Program-made: the position numbers and the translations under genes
The notes under the pieces: generated by a model
Seen by the model: the letters and a program-made list of their open reading frames with translations, nothing else
The model's database searches: none
What the model was told of the DNA's origin: nothing
Assembly: GCA_937934275.1 (NCBI GenBank)
Contig: CALHAM010000083.1
Span: 1 to 56,208 of the forward strand
DNA length: 56,208 nt
Direction of reading: 5' to 3'
From: an uncultured Saprospiraceae bacterium
Lineage (GTDB): Bacteria; Bacteroidota; Bacteroidia; Chitinophagales; Saprospiraceae
Part shown: piece after piece, positions 24,451 through 32,229 of the stretch
Layout of the letters: each line of letters opens with the position of its first letter
How positions within the stretch are numbered: the stretch's first letter is position 1

Positions 24451-27360
24451 TTAGCTGTAGAGGTACATACTTCGGTTGCGCTCCAGTTCGCGGAAATACG
24501 GGTCTTTAAGGTCTCGAATGAAGTGGATAGCCTCGCCGGTGCTTTTCATTTCCGGCCCTAAGCGTTTGTCCACGCCGGGGAATTTTTCGAAAGAGAAGAC
24601 CGGCACTTTGATGGCATAACCGGCGAGGCGCTGTTCTATGGAGAAGTCGCGCAGTTTGTGCGTGCCCAGCATCACCTTAGTAGCGATGTTCAAGTAGGGG
24701 ATGTTGTAAGCTTTAGCAATAAAAGGCGTTGTGCGCGAGGCGCGTGGGTTGGCCTCAATGACGTAGACCTCATCGTCTTTGATGGCATACTGAATGTTGA
24801 TGAGGCCGCGAATGCGGAGGGCACGGGCGATTTTTTCGGCGTATTCCACCATGCGCTCGATGACGATAGGGCCAAGCGAGTAACAGGGCAACACGGCCGA
24901 AGAGTCGCCCGAATGAATACCGGCCGGCTCAATGTGCTCCATGATACCCATGACGTGCAGCTCATCCCCATCAAAAATAGCATCAATTTCGGCTTCCTTA
25001 GCGCGCTCGAGGAATTGGTCAATGAGTACGCGATTGTCGGGCATGTGTTTGAAAATAGTCAGCACGTGGCGTTCTAGCTCATGGTCATTAATGACAATTT
25101 TCATGCGCTGACCGCCCAAGACGTAACTGGGCCGCACCAAAAGCGGATAAGGCAAACGCCGAGCGATGTCGAGCGCTTCGTCCACATCACGCGCAGCGCC
25201 GTACTTGGGGTAGGGTATGTCGAGCGAACGGAGCAGGTCGCTGAAGCGCCCTCGATCTTCAGCAATATCCATGTCTGGAAAGGCCGTGCCGACGATATTC
25301 CAACCGTTTTTATGCAGATTTTCCGCCAATTTTAGGGCTGTTTGCCCTCCCAGCTGCACAATGACACCGTCGGGGCGCTCGTGCTCGAGGATTTCCTCGA
25401 GGTGTTCCCAATACACCGGCTCGAAGTAGAGTTTGTCGGCCACGTCGAAGTCCGTGCTCACTGTTTCGGGGTTGCAATTGACCATGATGGTTTCAAAGCC
25501 CACCTCCTTAGCCGCCAGCACGCCGTGTACGCAGCAATAATCGAACTCAATACCTTGACCGATGCGGTTGGGGCCAGAGCCGAGCACGACAATCTTTTTG
25601 CGGTCATGCGCAACCAAACTCTCGTTCTTAGGCTGAAAGACGGGAGCCACCGCCTCGTCCTCCGCCTCACCCTGGGCAAGTACAGGTAATTGGGCAATGC
25701 CGTTCTCAAACGTCGAATAAAAGTAGTTGGTTTTCGACTCGAACTCTGCCGAGCAAGTATCTACCATCTTATACACGCGCCGAATGCCGCGCTTTTTGCG
25801 CTCGCGAGTAACCGATTTTTCATCTACGCGCAACAGCCAAGCGATCTGAGCATCGGAGTAGCCGTTCTTCTTCAGCGTCAAAAAGAAATCGTCCGGAATG
25901 TCTTCGGGCACGTTGTAGCGCTGTAGCCGCTCTTCTATTTTGACTAACTGCTTAATCTCTTGAATGAACCAAGGGTCAATACCCGTCAGCTTTTGTACGG
26001 TGCGCAGCGGAATCCCCAGACGAAGGGCGTCCTTGACGCGATAAATGCGATCGTCGGAGGGCTTTTCCAGGCGCTCCAAGATGTCGTCGGTCTTGAGCCA
26101 TTCCTTCATGTCGGCGCCTAAACCGTTGCGGTTGTTCTCCTGGCTCTGACAAGCCTTTTGAAGCGCTTCCGTAAAGCTGCGTCCAATAGCCATCACCTCG
26201 CCCACCGACTTCATCTGCAAGCCGAGGCGAGCGTCGGCGCCCGGAAACTTCTCAAAGTTCCAGCGCGGCATCTTGACGATGACGTAGTCTTGCACTGGTT
26301 CAAAAAGGGCCGACGTTGTCTTAGTGATCTGGTTGGCCAGCTCGTCCAGCGTATAACCAATAGCCAGCTTAGCGGCAATCTTAGCAATTGGATAGCCTGT
26401 GGCCTTGCTGGCCAAAGCGGAGGAGCGCGACACACGCGGGTTCACTTCTACAGCAATAAGTTCTTCCGTCTCTGGGTTTTGGGCAAACTGTACGTTGCAG
26501 CCGCCGGCGAAGTTGCCCAGTCCGCGCATAATGCGCAGCGCCTGATTGCGCATGTGCTGAAAGCACGTATCGCTGAGCGTCATGGCGGGTGCGATGGTAA
26601 TGCTGTCGCCCGTATGTACGCCCATAGGATCGAGGTTTTCAACGGTGCAAATGATGACGACGTTGTCGTTGCGATCGCGCAGCAACTCTAACTCGTACTC
26701 TTTCCAGCCTAACAGGGCCTTTTCCACCAATACCTCATGGGTGGGCGAAGCATTGAGGCCGCGCTTGAGGGCCTCATCAAAATCTTCCTCGCGCATAACG
26801 AAGCCGCCCCCCGTTCCGCCCAGCGTGTAGGAAGGCCGAATAACCAGCGGAAAACCAATTTTCTGCGCTGCTTCCTTGCCTTCCAGAAAAGAGTTGGCAA
26901 TGTAAGAAGGAGCTACCGATAGACCTAAACCAACGACAAAGCGCTTGAACTCGTCGCGGTTTTCCGTCGTCTCAATAGCGCGTGTGTCTACGCCAATCAT
27001 GCGCACGCCGTACTGTTCCCACAAGCCTAACTTTTCGCACTCGATGGCCAAATTGAGCGCCGTCTGGCCGCCCATAGTGGGCAATACGGCGTCTATGGGC
27101 GGCAGAATAGGGTTTTCCTGATGCTCCTGCAGAATCTTTTCGATGCTTTCCGGCGTCAGTGGGCGCAAGTAGATGAAGTCGGCGGTTACAGGGTCGGTCA
27201 TAATAGTGGCCGGGTTAGAATTGATAAGGGCCACCTGAATACCTTCCTCGCGCAACGAACGGCTAGCCTGAGAGCCGGAGTAGTCAAATTCACAGGCCTG
27301 GCCAATAACGATTGGCCCCGAACCAATAATAAGTACCGTCTGAATGGATGGATCTCTCAC
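24451..27360 (-). CDS. carB: Carbamoyl-phosphate synthase large subunit
   Basis: A 969-residue enzyme with two ATP-grasp halves (IIGSGPIVIGQACEFDYSG at the N-terminus; the second half begins about residue 590 at VVLGSGPNRIGQGIEFDYC) and the central oligomerisation region. It makes carbamoyl phosphate for arginine and pyrimidine synthesis. The protein stops soon after FSFEKFPGVDKRLGPEMKSTGEA, so it lacks the ~130-residue MGS-like allosteric domain of E. coli CarB (1073 residues); Bacteroidota CarB proteins of about 940-970 residues share this. The start is GTG at 27360, overlapping by 4 nt (GTGA) the stop of a 31-codon leader ORF. carA is not in the window. Confidence 0.96.
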   Translation of the reverse strand: MRDPSIQTVLIIGSGPIVIGQACEFDYSGSQASRSLREEGIQVALINSNPATIMTDPVTADFIYLRPLTPESIEKILQEHQENPILPPIDAVLPTMGGQTALNLAIECEKLGLWEQYGVRMIGVDTRAIETTENRDEFKRFVVGLGLSVAPSYIANSFLEGKEAAQKIGFPLVIRPSYTLGGTGGGFVMREEDFDEALKRGLNASPTHEVLVEKALLGWKEYELELLRDRNDNVVIICTVENLDPMGVHTGDSITIAPAMTLSDTCFQHMRNQALRIMRGLGNFAGGCNVQFAQNPETEELIAVEVNPRVSRSSALASKATGYPIAKIAAKLAIGYTLDELANQITKTTSALFEPVQDYVIVKMPRWNFEKFPGADARLGLQMKSVGEVMAIGRSFTEALQKACQSQENNRNGLGADMKEWLKTDDILERLEKPSDDRIYRVKDALRLGIPLRTVQKLTGIDPWFIQEIKQLVKIEERLQRYNVPEDIPDDFFLTLKKNGYSDAQIAWLLRVDEKSVTRERKKRGIRRVYKMVDTCSAEFESKTNYFYSTFENGIAQLPVLAQGEAEDEAVAPVFQPKNESLVAHDRKKIVVLGSGPNRIGQGIEFDYCCVHGVLAAKEVGFETIMVNCNPETVSTDFDVADKLYFEPVYWEHLEEILEHERPDGVIVQLGGQTALKLAENLHKNGWNIVGTAFPDMDIAEDRGRFSDLLRSLDIPYPKYGAARDVDEALDIARRLPYPLLVRPSYVLGGQRMKIVINDHELERHVLTIFKHMPDNRVLIDQFLERAKEAEIDAIFDGDELHVMGIMEHIEPAGIHSGDSSAVLPCYSLGPIVIERMVEYAEKIARALRIRGLINIQYAIKDDEVYVIEANPRASRTTPFIAKAYNIPYLNIATKVMLGTHKLRDFSIEQRLAGYAIKVPVFSFEKFPGVDKRLGPEMKSTGEAIHFIRDLKDPYFRELERNRSMYLYS

Positions 27361-27452
27361 AGCAGGCGTTTTTTAGAAAAAACCGGAAGCAGCTTGTAGA
27401 GCTGCTTCCGGTCTATGCGATGGGTTACAGTTTTCTTTCTTCTGGAAGACAT
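27357..27452 (-). CDS. Putative carB leader peptide (31 aa)
   Basis: A 31-codon ORF from ATG 27452 to TGA 27357-27359. It begins MSSRRKKTVTHRIDRKQ and ends FSKKRLL; five arginines (R4, R5, R12, R15, R29) and seven lysines make it strongly basic. Its stop overlaps the carB GTG start in the tetranucleotide GTGA, the usual arrangement for translational coupling. The ATG lies 9 nt after a TACCTTTG promoter box. A strong intrinsic terminator hairpin is inside the ORF (codons 14-24). The peptide resembles no family I know. Coding status is inferred from overlap, composition and position; it could be chance. Confidence 0.45.
   Translation of the reverse strand: MSSRRKKTVTHRIDRKQLYKLLPVFSKKRLL
27377..27412 (-). 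terminator. Intrinsic terminator hairpin in the carB leader (attenuator candidate)
   Basis: On the minus strand a perfect 12-bp stem (ACCGGAAGCAGC / GCTGCTTCCGGT), 7-nt loop and T-run form a textbook terminator. It lies 85 nt downstream of the -7 box (27462-27469) and 17 nt upstream of the carB GTG. Since there is little room for a promoter between it and carB, carB transcripts should have to read through it. Alternatively it ends transcripts of the nucleoid-associated-protein gene. Confidence 0.8.
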
Positions 27453-27461
27453 CTCGAGCCG

Positions 27462-27469
27462 CAAAGGTA
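27462..27469 (-). promoter_or_regulatory. Candidate -7 box for the leader ORF and carB
   Basis: Reads TACCTTTG followed by CGG on the minus strand, exact TAnnTTTG, with only 9 nt to the leader ORF ATG. Confidence 0.6.
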
Positions 27470-27580
27470 GGGCGTGCTTACCGAAAATGCCTTTAGAGCG
27501 CACCGACAAAACTCCGAAAGTTGCGCTACCGCCGTATCGAGCAAGCGTTGAGCGGAACACTAACCGACTTGAAATGCCTT

Positions 27581-28630
27581 CTACTCTTCCTCGTCGAAGT
27601 ACACCTTGTAATACTTCTTTCCACGCGCTTCGTCGAAGCCTCGCTCAATGAGATCGCGGCGTCCGTGGACGTAGATGTGGAAGTTTTTATCCAGTTTGAT
27701 GATGCTTCTGAGGATTCGGAATTCCTTTTTGACGGCTGGCTTGCTGATATCGAAGCGATCTTCAAGCGGCACGGCATAGGCCTGGGCATACTCGTCGCGA
27801 TAGGCCTTAAAAGCCGCTTGTTGCTCCTCTTCTGGGAAAAGCGCTTTGGCGTAGTGATCGGCGTCGAAGTGCTCGTTCTCTTTGAAATAAAGGCCAGACC
27901 GGTAGAGGGCATCGAGCTGGTCGGCGCGGTCAAGGCCAAAGCGATGCGGCAATTTTTGCTGGATAAATTCACTCGACAGGGCGATGTGGTGGCGCGTCTG
28001 AAAATAGTGGTCTTCCACTGGCCGGAGGCGCAGGAAGTCGTCTTTCCAGAACGACCGCTCGTCGCGTTTAGAAACAGTATCTATGGCGCAAAGGCGATAG
28101 CCCTCCACCTCATCTAAGTTAAAGACAAGGGCCGCTGTTTCGGGTTTTTCGGGTGAAATACCGCTACGCACACTGAGGGCGTATTGTTCGGGCAAGCGCT
28201 CGATGTGAAGGAAGGACTGTGGGCTTTGTACCTTCCAGAGGCCAATAGCTGTGGTAGCCTCGCCGCCAAGGACGAGATTGTCGAAATACAGGACCAGAAA
28301 CTCACCGCCCTGCATGCGGCTGTTTTCGGAGTGCTCATAAAGGCGTTGGGCCAAACGGGCGGCTTCCTCGGGCAGGGTATCTGGGTTTTGGAACAACGTG
28401 TTACAGGATTGGAACACAGGGTGATGGCTGACGTCTTCCTCGTGGAAAAAGTAGAAGAATTCCGCCATCTTCTCAAAAGGCTTTAGAAAGGCCCCCAGAA
28501 GCCATTCGTGCACCGCGTCGTGCGGCGAAGTGAGCAGTTGTTTGGGCAGGTAAACGCCCTCGTTTCGGGATTTGGCACCCACCCAGGCGACAGCGACGCG
28601 GCGCAAATTAGCATGGTCGAACTCAAGCAT
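27581..28630 (-). CDS. Nucleoid-associated protein (NdpA/YejK family)
   Basis: A 349-residue cytoplasmic protein of the 37-kDa nucleoid-associated family (PF04245). Recognisable parts are LKPFEKMAEFFYFFHEEDVSHHPVFQ, the MQGGEFLVLYFDNLVLGGEATTAIGLWKV strand region and the C-terminal FDISKPAVKKEFRIL...IKLDKNFHIYVHG block. Family members bind DNA or the chromosome; the role is poorly defined. ATG 28630 (MLEFDHANLRRVAVAWVG) is preferred; a longer frame to 28684 adds a hydrophobic stretch not seen in the family. 108 nt separate it from the upstream phosphatase gene. Confidence 0.85.
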   Translation of the reverse strand: MLEFDHANLRRVAVAWVGAKSRNEGVYLPKQLLTSPHDAVHEWLLGAFLKPFEKMAEFFYFFHEEDVSHHPVFQSCNTLFQNPDTLPEEAARLAQRLYEHSENSRMQGGEFLVLYFDNLVLGGEATTAIGLWKVQSPQSFLHIERLPEQYALSVRSGISPEKPETAALVFNLDEVEGYRLCAIDTVSKRDERSFWKDDFLRLRPVEDHYFQTRHHIALSSEFIQQKLPHRFGLDRADQLDALYRSGLYFKENEHFDADHYAKALFPEEEQQAAFKAYRDEYAQAYAVPLEDRFDISKPAVKKEFRILRSIIKLDKNFHIYVHGRRDLIERGFDEARGKKYYKVYFDEEE

Positions 28631-28738
28631 ATTGACTGAAAAAAGTGAGAGATATCTTCGCAAGACGAGCCATTTCAACGGCAAAGGTTGTTAAGAACAC
28701 CATTGGTTCGCTGGGCACATCCAAGCACAGGCCTCCTT

Positions 28739-29875
28739 TTACAACCTCTTCCTCGCTCCTGACTCCTGGCTGAGGGCCTCCCACATTTTAAAATAAATAT
28801 CGGTGTTGTCGTAGATACCTGAGAATAAGTGGGCTTGTGGCCCGTAGGCCAAAACGGGCACCATCGCAGCGGAGTGAAGGCGAGTGGTAAAAGCAGGCGC
28901 GAAGTGTTTCGGGTTTTGAGTGGGGTTGAGGCTCATTCCGCCGCATTCGTGGTCGCCAGTAACGATAAGGAGGGTTTCGCCGTCTTTTTGAGCGAAGCGC
29001 AAAGCTTCGGTGACGGCAGCCTCGAAATCGCGCAACTCCGCTCTGAGCCAGCTGACGTCGTTGGCATGCAAGGCCCAATCAATTTGACTGCCTTCGACCA
29101 TGAGAAAGAAGCCCTTTGGGCTGCGCTTTTGCAAGTATTCGCAGGCACGAGCGGTAGCCATGGGCAAATATCGGCGACCTTCGTGAGCGCTGGGCGGTTC
29201 GCGATCGGCGGTAAAGAGATAGAAAGGAGCCGAGCCATCTAAGGGCAACTGGTTAAAGGTAGTTCCGAAGCGGACGAGATAGCCGTTTTTGCGAAGCGAG
29301 TCGAGCAAATTGCGCCGGTCGGGGCGATCGTTGAAGTAGCCTCTTCCGCCACCGATGAAGCAATCTAAAGAGGACTTTAAATAATCCTCAGCAATGAACT
29401 CGGAAAAGGCGCGCAGGTCCTGATGAGCGACAAAACAAGCGGGGGTAGCGTGCACTGCCGAGCACGTTACCACCATGCCCGTAGCCCATCCGAGTGCAGA
29501 GAGTTCCTCTAAGATGGTACGGCAGGGTTCGAAGTGAGGCGGCACCAAGCCAATAGCGCCATTTTTGGTTTTCTGACCGCAAGCAAAGGCCGTAGCACCC
29601 GCAGCAGAGTCGGTTACGCGCTCATCGTAGGCATGCGACTGGTGAAAACCAACGAACGGAAACTGCTCCCAAACAGAACGCCCGACACCGCGCCAATACA
29701 GTGAGGCGCTAAGCTGAGGTGTGGCCATGCCATCGCCAATAATCAAGATAATATTCTTAGGCCTTTCGGCCAATGGCACCGGCATTTTGGACAGCGGCCT
29801 ATGCCGATCGGCGCAAGCGACGACAACAACAAGCAAAAGTGCCTCAAAGAAAAGCAGGTGTAGAGATCGAAGCAT
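28739..29875 (-). CDS. Alkaline phosphatase family lipoprotein
   Basis: A 378-residue exported phosphomonoesterase. The signal region ends LLVVVVACADR with a lipobox cysteine at C21. Metal-site residue D48 is in IIGDGMATPQLSAS; the nucleophile S90 is in VTDSAAGATAFACG; the C-terminal metal site is VTGDHECGGMSL. Slightly shorter than E. coli PhoA and closer to Bacteroidota PhoA-like lipoproteins. It starts 6 nt after the lolD stop, so the two are cotranscribed; the functional link is not obvious. Zn/Mg dependence and phosphate scavenging are inferred from the family. Confidence 0.92.
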   Translation of the reverse strand: MLRSLHLLFFEALLLVVVVACADRHRPLSKMPVPLAERPKNIILIIGDGMATPQLSASLYWRGVGRSVWEQFPFVGFHQSHAYDERVTDSAAGATAFACGQKTKNGAIGLVPPHFEPCRTILEELSALGWATGMVVTCSAVHATPACFVAHQDLRAFSEFIAEDYLKSSLDCFIGGGRGYFNDRPDRRNLLDSLRKNGYLVRFGTTFNQLPLDGSAPFYLFTADREPPSAHEGRRYLPMATARACEYLQKRSPKGFFLMVEGSQIDWALHANDVSWLRAELRDFEAAVTEALRFAQKDGETLLIVTGDHECGGMSLNPTQNPKHFAPAFTTRLHSAAMVPVLAYGPQAHLFSGIYDNTDIYFKMWEALSQESGARKRL

Positions 29876-29881
29876 AGCATT

Positions 29882-30541
29882 TCAAGCCTGCAGGAGCGCG
29901 CCGTCGCGCATTTCTAAGCAGCGGTCGGATAGCTCGGCGAGTTCAAAATTGTGCGTAACGATGACGAAAGTCTGGCCGTAGTCGCGGCGCAATTGTCGGA
30001 TGAGGCGGTGCAAGTCAGCAGAAGCCGCGCTATCTAAGTTGCCGGTGGGTTCATCGGCAAAGACAATATCGGGCTGATTCACCAGAGCGCGAGCAACAGC
30101 GACGCGCTGCTGCTCGCCGCCGCTCAGCTCCGTGGGCTTATGGTGCAGGCGATCGCTCAGGCCCAAATAATCGAGCAGTTCTGTGGCGCGTTGGCGCACT
30201 TGAGCCGCTGGTTTTTTCTGGATAAAGCCCGGGATGCACACATTTTCTAAGGCCGTAAACTCAGGCAGCAAGTGGTGAAACTGAAACACAAAACCGATGT
30301 GCCGATTGCGAAAGAGGGCCAACTGACGCGCAGGCAAGCGCTGGACATCCGTTTGGCAAATGCGGATTTCGCCGTCGTCGGCGCGGTCCAGCGTGCCGAG
30401 AATGTGTAGGAGCGTACTTTTGCCCGAACCAGACCTACCCACAATGCTCACAATTTCGCCCTGCGACACCGACAGGTCTATCCCTTTGAGTATGTGTAAT
30501 TGGCCAAAGGATTTATGGATATTTCTCGCTTCCAATACCAT
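29882..30541 (-). CDS. lolD: ABC transporter ATP-binding protein (LolD/MacB type)
   Basis: A 219-residue ABC ATPase: Walker A GRSGSGKST (about 35-43), Q-loop FVFQFHHLLPEFTALENV, signature LSGGEQQRVAVARAL, Walker B IVFADEPTGNLD and H-loop VTHN. FHHLLPEFTALENV is the LolD hallmark, so it probably powers release of lipoproteins from the inner membrane with LolC/E-type permeases, which are not in this window. First gene of an operon with the alkaline phosphatase. A TATCTTTG box lies 40 nt upstream. Confidence 0.9.
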   Translation of the reverse strand: MVLEARNIHKSFGQLHILKGIDLSVSQGEIVSIVGRSGSGKSTLLHILGTLDRADDGEIRICQTDVQRLPARQLALFRNRHIGFVFQFHHLLPEFTALENVCIPGFIQKKPAAQVRQRATELLDYLGLSDRLHHKPTELSGGEQQRVAVARALVNQPDIVFADEPTGNLDSAASADLHRLIRQLRRDYGQTFVIVTHNFELAELSDRCLEMRDGALLQA

Positions 30542-30581
30542 GTTTGCTGAAAAACGGTCGCTTTCGGATCAAGCAGCCGGG

Positions 30582-30589
30582 CAAAGATA
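30582..30589 (-). promoter_or_regulatory. Candidate -7 box for lolD-alkaline phosphatase
   Basis: Exact TATCTTTG on the minus strand, 40 nt upstream of the lolD ATG, in the divergent region before the glycosyltransferase gene. Confidence 0.55.
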
Positions 30590-30642
30590 GCACCTGCCGT
30601 TCTTCAAGCGACATATGCCTCGGCACCTGCTTAAAAACAACC

Positions 30643-30671
30643 TTGACAACAGCGCCATTGAACGCTATAAA
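30643..30671 (+). promoter_or_regulatory. Sigma-70-consensus-like sequence before the glycosyltransferase
   Basis: TTGACA (30643-30648), a 17-nt spacer and TATAAA (30666-30671) lie 12 nt before the GTG at 30684. This is near the E. coli consensus, not the Bacteroidota one, so it may be chance or a horizontally acquired promoter. Confidence 0.3.
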
Positions 30672-30683
30672 TTCGCCTGTTTC

Positions 30684-31898
30684 GTGAAGATCCTGCAAGT
30701 GTGCAAAAAGTATCCCTATCCGCTCCGAGACGGCGAGAGCGTGGCCATAGTGCAGCTATCGCGCGCGCTGCAGCAGTGCGGGTGCTCGGTGTCGCTATTG
30801 ACCATGAACACACGCCGTCACTGGTATGCCGGCAACGATACGCCTAAAGCGCTGGAACATTACGAGCGCTTATGGGCCGTAGAGGTAGACAACCGCATCC
30901 GCCCTTGGCCAGCCATTCGCAACCTGTTTTCTGAGCAACCGTACCACATAGAGCGGTTTGTCAGCGAGACGTTTGCACACCAGCTGAGGCAAGTCCTTCG
31001 GCAAGAATCCTTCGACATCGTGCTGCTCGAGACCATCTATCTGACCTCCTACACTCCGACCCTCCGACAGTATAGCCAAGTGCGCTTGGCGCTGCGGACA
31101 CACAACGTGGAGAGCGAAATCTGGGAGCGAATAGCCTGCCACAGCCCTCTCTTAAAGCGCACTTACTTACGCCTCCAAGCGCAACGCCTCAAACGCTTTG
31201 AGCAAGCACACATTCACGACGGCGACCTGGTGGTGGGCATCAGCGAGCGCGATGTGGCCACTTTCCGCGCTTGGGGGTTACAAAAACCGGCCATTGTCGT
31301 GCCCATCGGAATAGACGCCTCCGCTTATACGCCCAACGAGCAGAGCTTCGGGCAACCTTTAAGCTTATGTTTTATCGGTTCCTTAGACTGGCTGCCCAAC
31401 GTCGAAGGCCTGAAGTGGTTTTTGCGCGAAGTCTGGACCCCTCTTTTGGCACCAACTTTTCCGAAACTGACCTTTCATATCGCGGGGCGCAACACGCCTA
31501 AGTGGGTACACCAACTGCGGCTGCCGCGTGTGCACGTACACGGAGAGGTGCCCGATGCGGCAGCGTTTCTCAATCAGCATCCGATACTTGTCGTCCCGCT
31601 GCTGTCGGGCGGCGGCATGCGCGCTAAGATCGTGGAAGCCATGGCCTGCGGGCGAGTGGTCATCAGCACCTCTATTGGTTTAGAGGGCATCCATGCCCAA
31701 CACGGCGCCGAAGTCTTAGTTGCCGATAGCGCCCAGGCCTTTGTTCAAGCAGTGCACCACTGTCAAGAGCAAGGCCAAAACCTGCTTCATTTAGGGCGCC
31801 GAGCGCGCGCCTTTTGCCAGGCACACTTCGACGCCGTTCATTTGGCCAAAAAATTGATAGAAGCCTGTCGGGCCGAGCATAAGGACCAAAAGCCCTGA
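30684..31898 (+). CDS. Glycosyltransferase (GT4-like, GT-B fold)
   Basis: A 404-residue cytoplasmic glycosyltransferase. The N-terminus KILQVCKKYPYPLRDGESVAI fits the family only if the GTG at 30684 is the start; the ATG at 30615 adds 23 unlike residues. The N-lobe covers about 1-185, the C-lobe 190-390 with CFIGSLDWLPNVEGLKWFL, HVHGEVPDAAAFL, and the donor-binding VPLLSGGGMRAKIVEAMACGRVVISTSIGLEG. Probably adds a sugar to a surface polysaccharide or lipid. It is followed, after 331 nt, by a GDP-mannose epimerase gene, which could supply a donor sugar; that link is inference. Confidence 0.85.
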   Translation: MKILQVCKKYPYPLRDGESVAIVQLSRALQQCGCSVSLLTMNTRRHWYAGNDTPKALEHYERLWAVEVDNRIRPWPAIRNLFSEQPYHIERFVSETFAHQLRQVLRQESFDIVLLETIYLTSYTPTLRQYSQVRLALRTHNVESEIWERIACHSPLLKRTYLRLQAQRLKRFEQAHIHDGDLVVGISERDVATFRAWGLQKPAIVVPIGIDASAYTPNEQSFGQPLSLCFIGSLDWLPNVEGLKWFLREVWTPLLAPTFPKLTFHIAGRNTPKWVHQLRLPRVHVHGEVPDAAAFLNQHPILVVPLLSGGGMRAKIVEAMACGRVVISTSIGLEGIHAQHGAEVLVADSAQAFVQAVHHCQEQGQNLLHLGRRARAFCQAHFDAVHLAKKLIEACRAEHKDQKP

Positions 31899-32229
31899 GA
31901 GGCGCTCTAACCTATATGCTCGAAGGCCGCCCCGTATTTCTCATTACTTAAAAAATTGCTGAAATGCTTAGAAACAAGCGCTATCGGGTTATGGCGCCAC
32001 AAGACGGGCTAAATAACCAATGGGAGGCATTCTGTGCGTCCGAAAAGGTCGTTCGTGCGCAATTAACCGCGCTAAGAAGGCAAAAGCGAAGCGAAGCATT
32101 CCCAGTATCTTATCCGGCGGCACCTAATTTTGCAGCCATCGCAAGAGCAACTGCCTGCATCCGTTTATGGAGCAAACCCATGCCTCTCGCCTCTTTTATC
32201 CTTGGAGCTTTAACGAAGACATTTCCCTC
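31899..32229. other. Intergenic region before the GDP-mannose epimerase
   Basis: A 331-nt stretch with no supported gene. It contains a TAATTTTG box at 32125-32132. A 89-codon frame (31964-32233) has no family-like sequence and runs over the epimerase start. Confidence 0.5.
32125..32132 (+). promoter_or_regulatory. Candidate -7 box for the GDP-mannose epimerase
   Basis: Exact TAATTTTG followed by C, 97 nt upstream of the ATG at 32230. Confidence 0.45.

Noticed and set aside
26158-26691. A 177-codon plus-strand frame inside carB
   Set aside because: Antisense to a strongly conserved enzyme; composition is that of a shadow frame.
24451-27360. carB as a truncated pseudogene (missing C-terminal domain)
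   Set aside because: The frame is intact to a natural stop and, as I recall, short CarB without the MGS-like domain is normal in Bacteroidota.
27521-28117. A 198-codon plus-strand frame opposite the nucleoid-associated protein gene
   Set aside because: No recognisable motif; the minus-strand protein matches a known family over its length.
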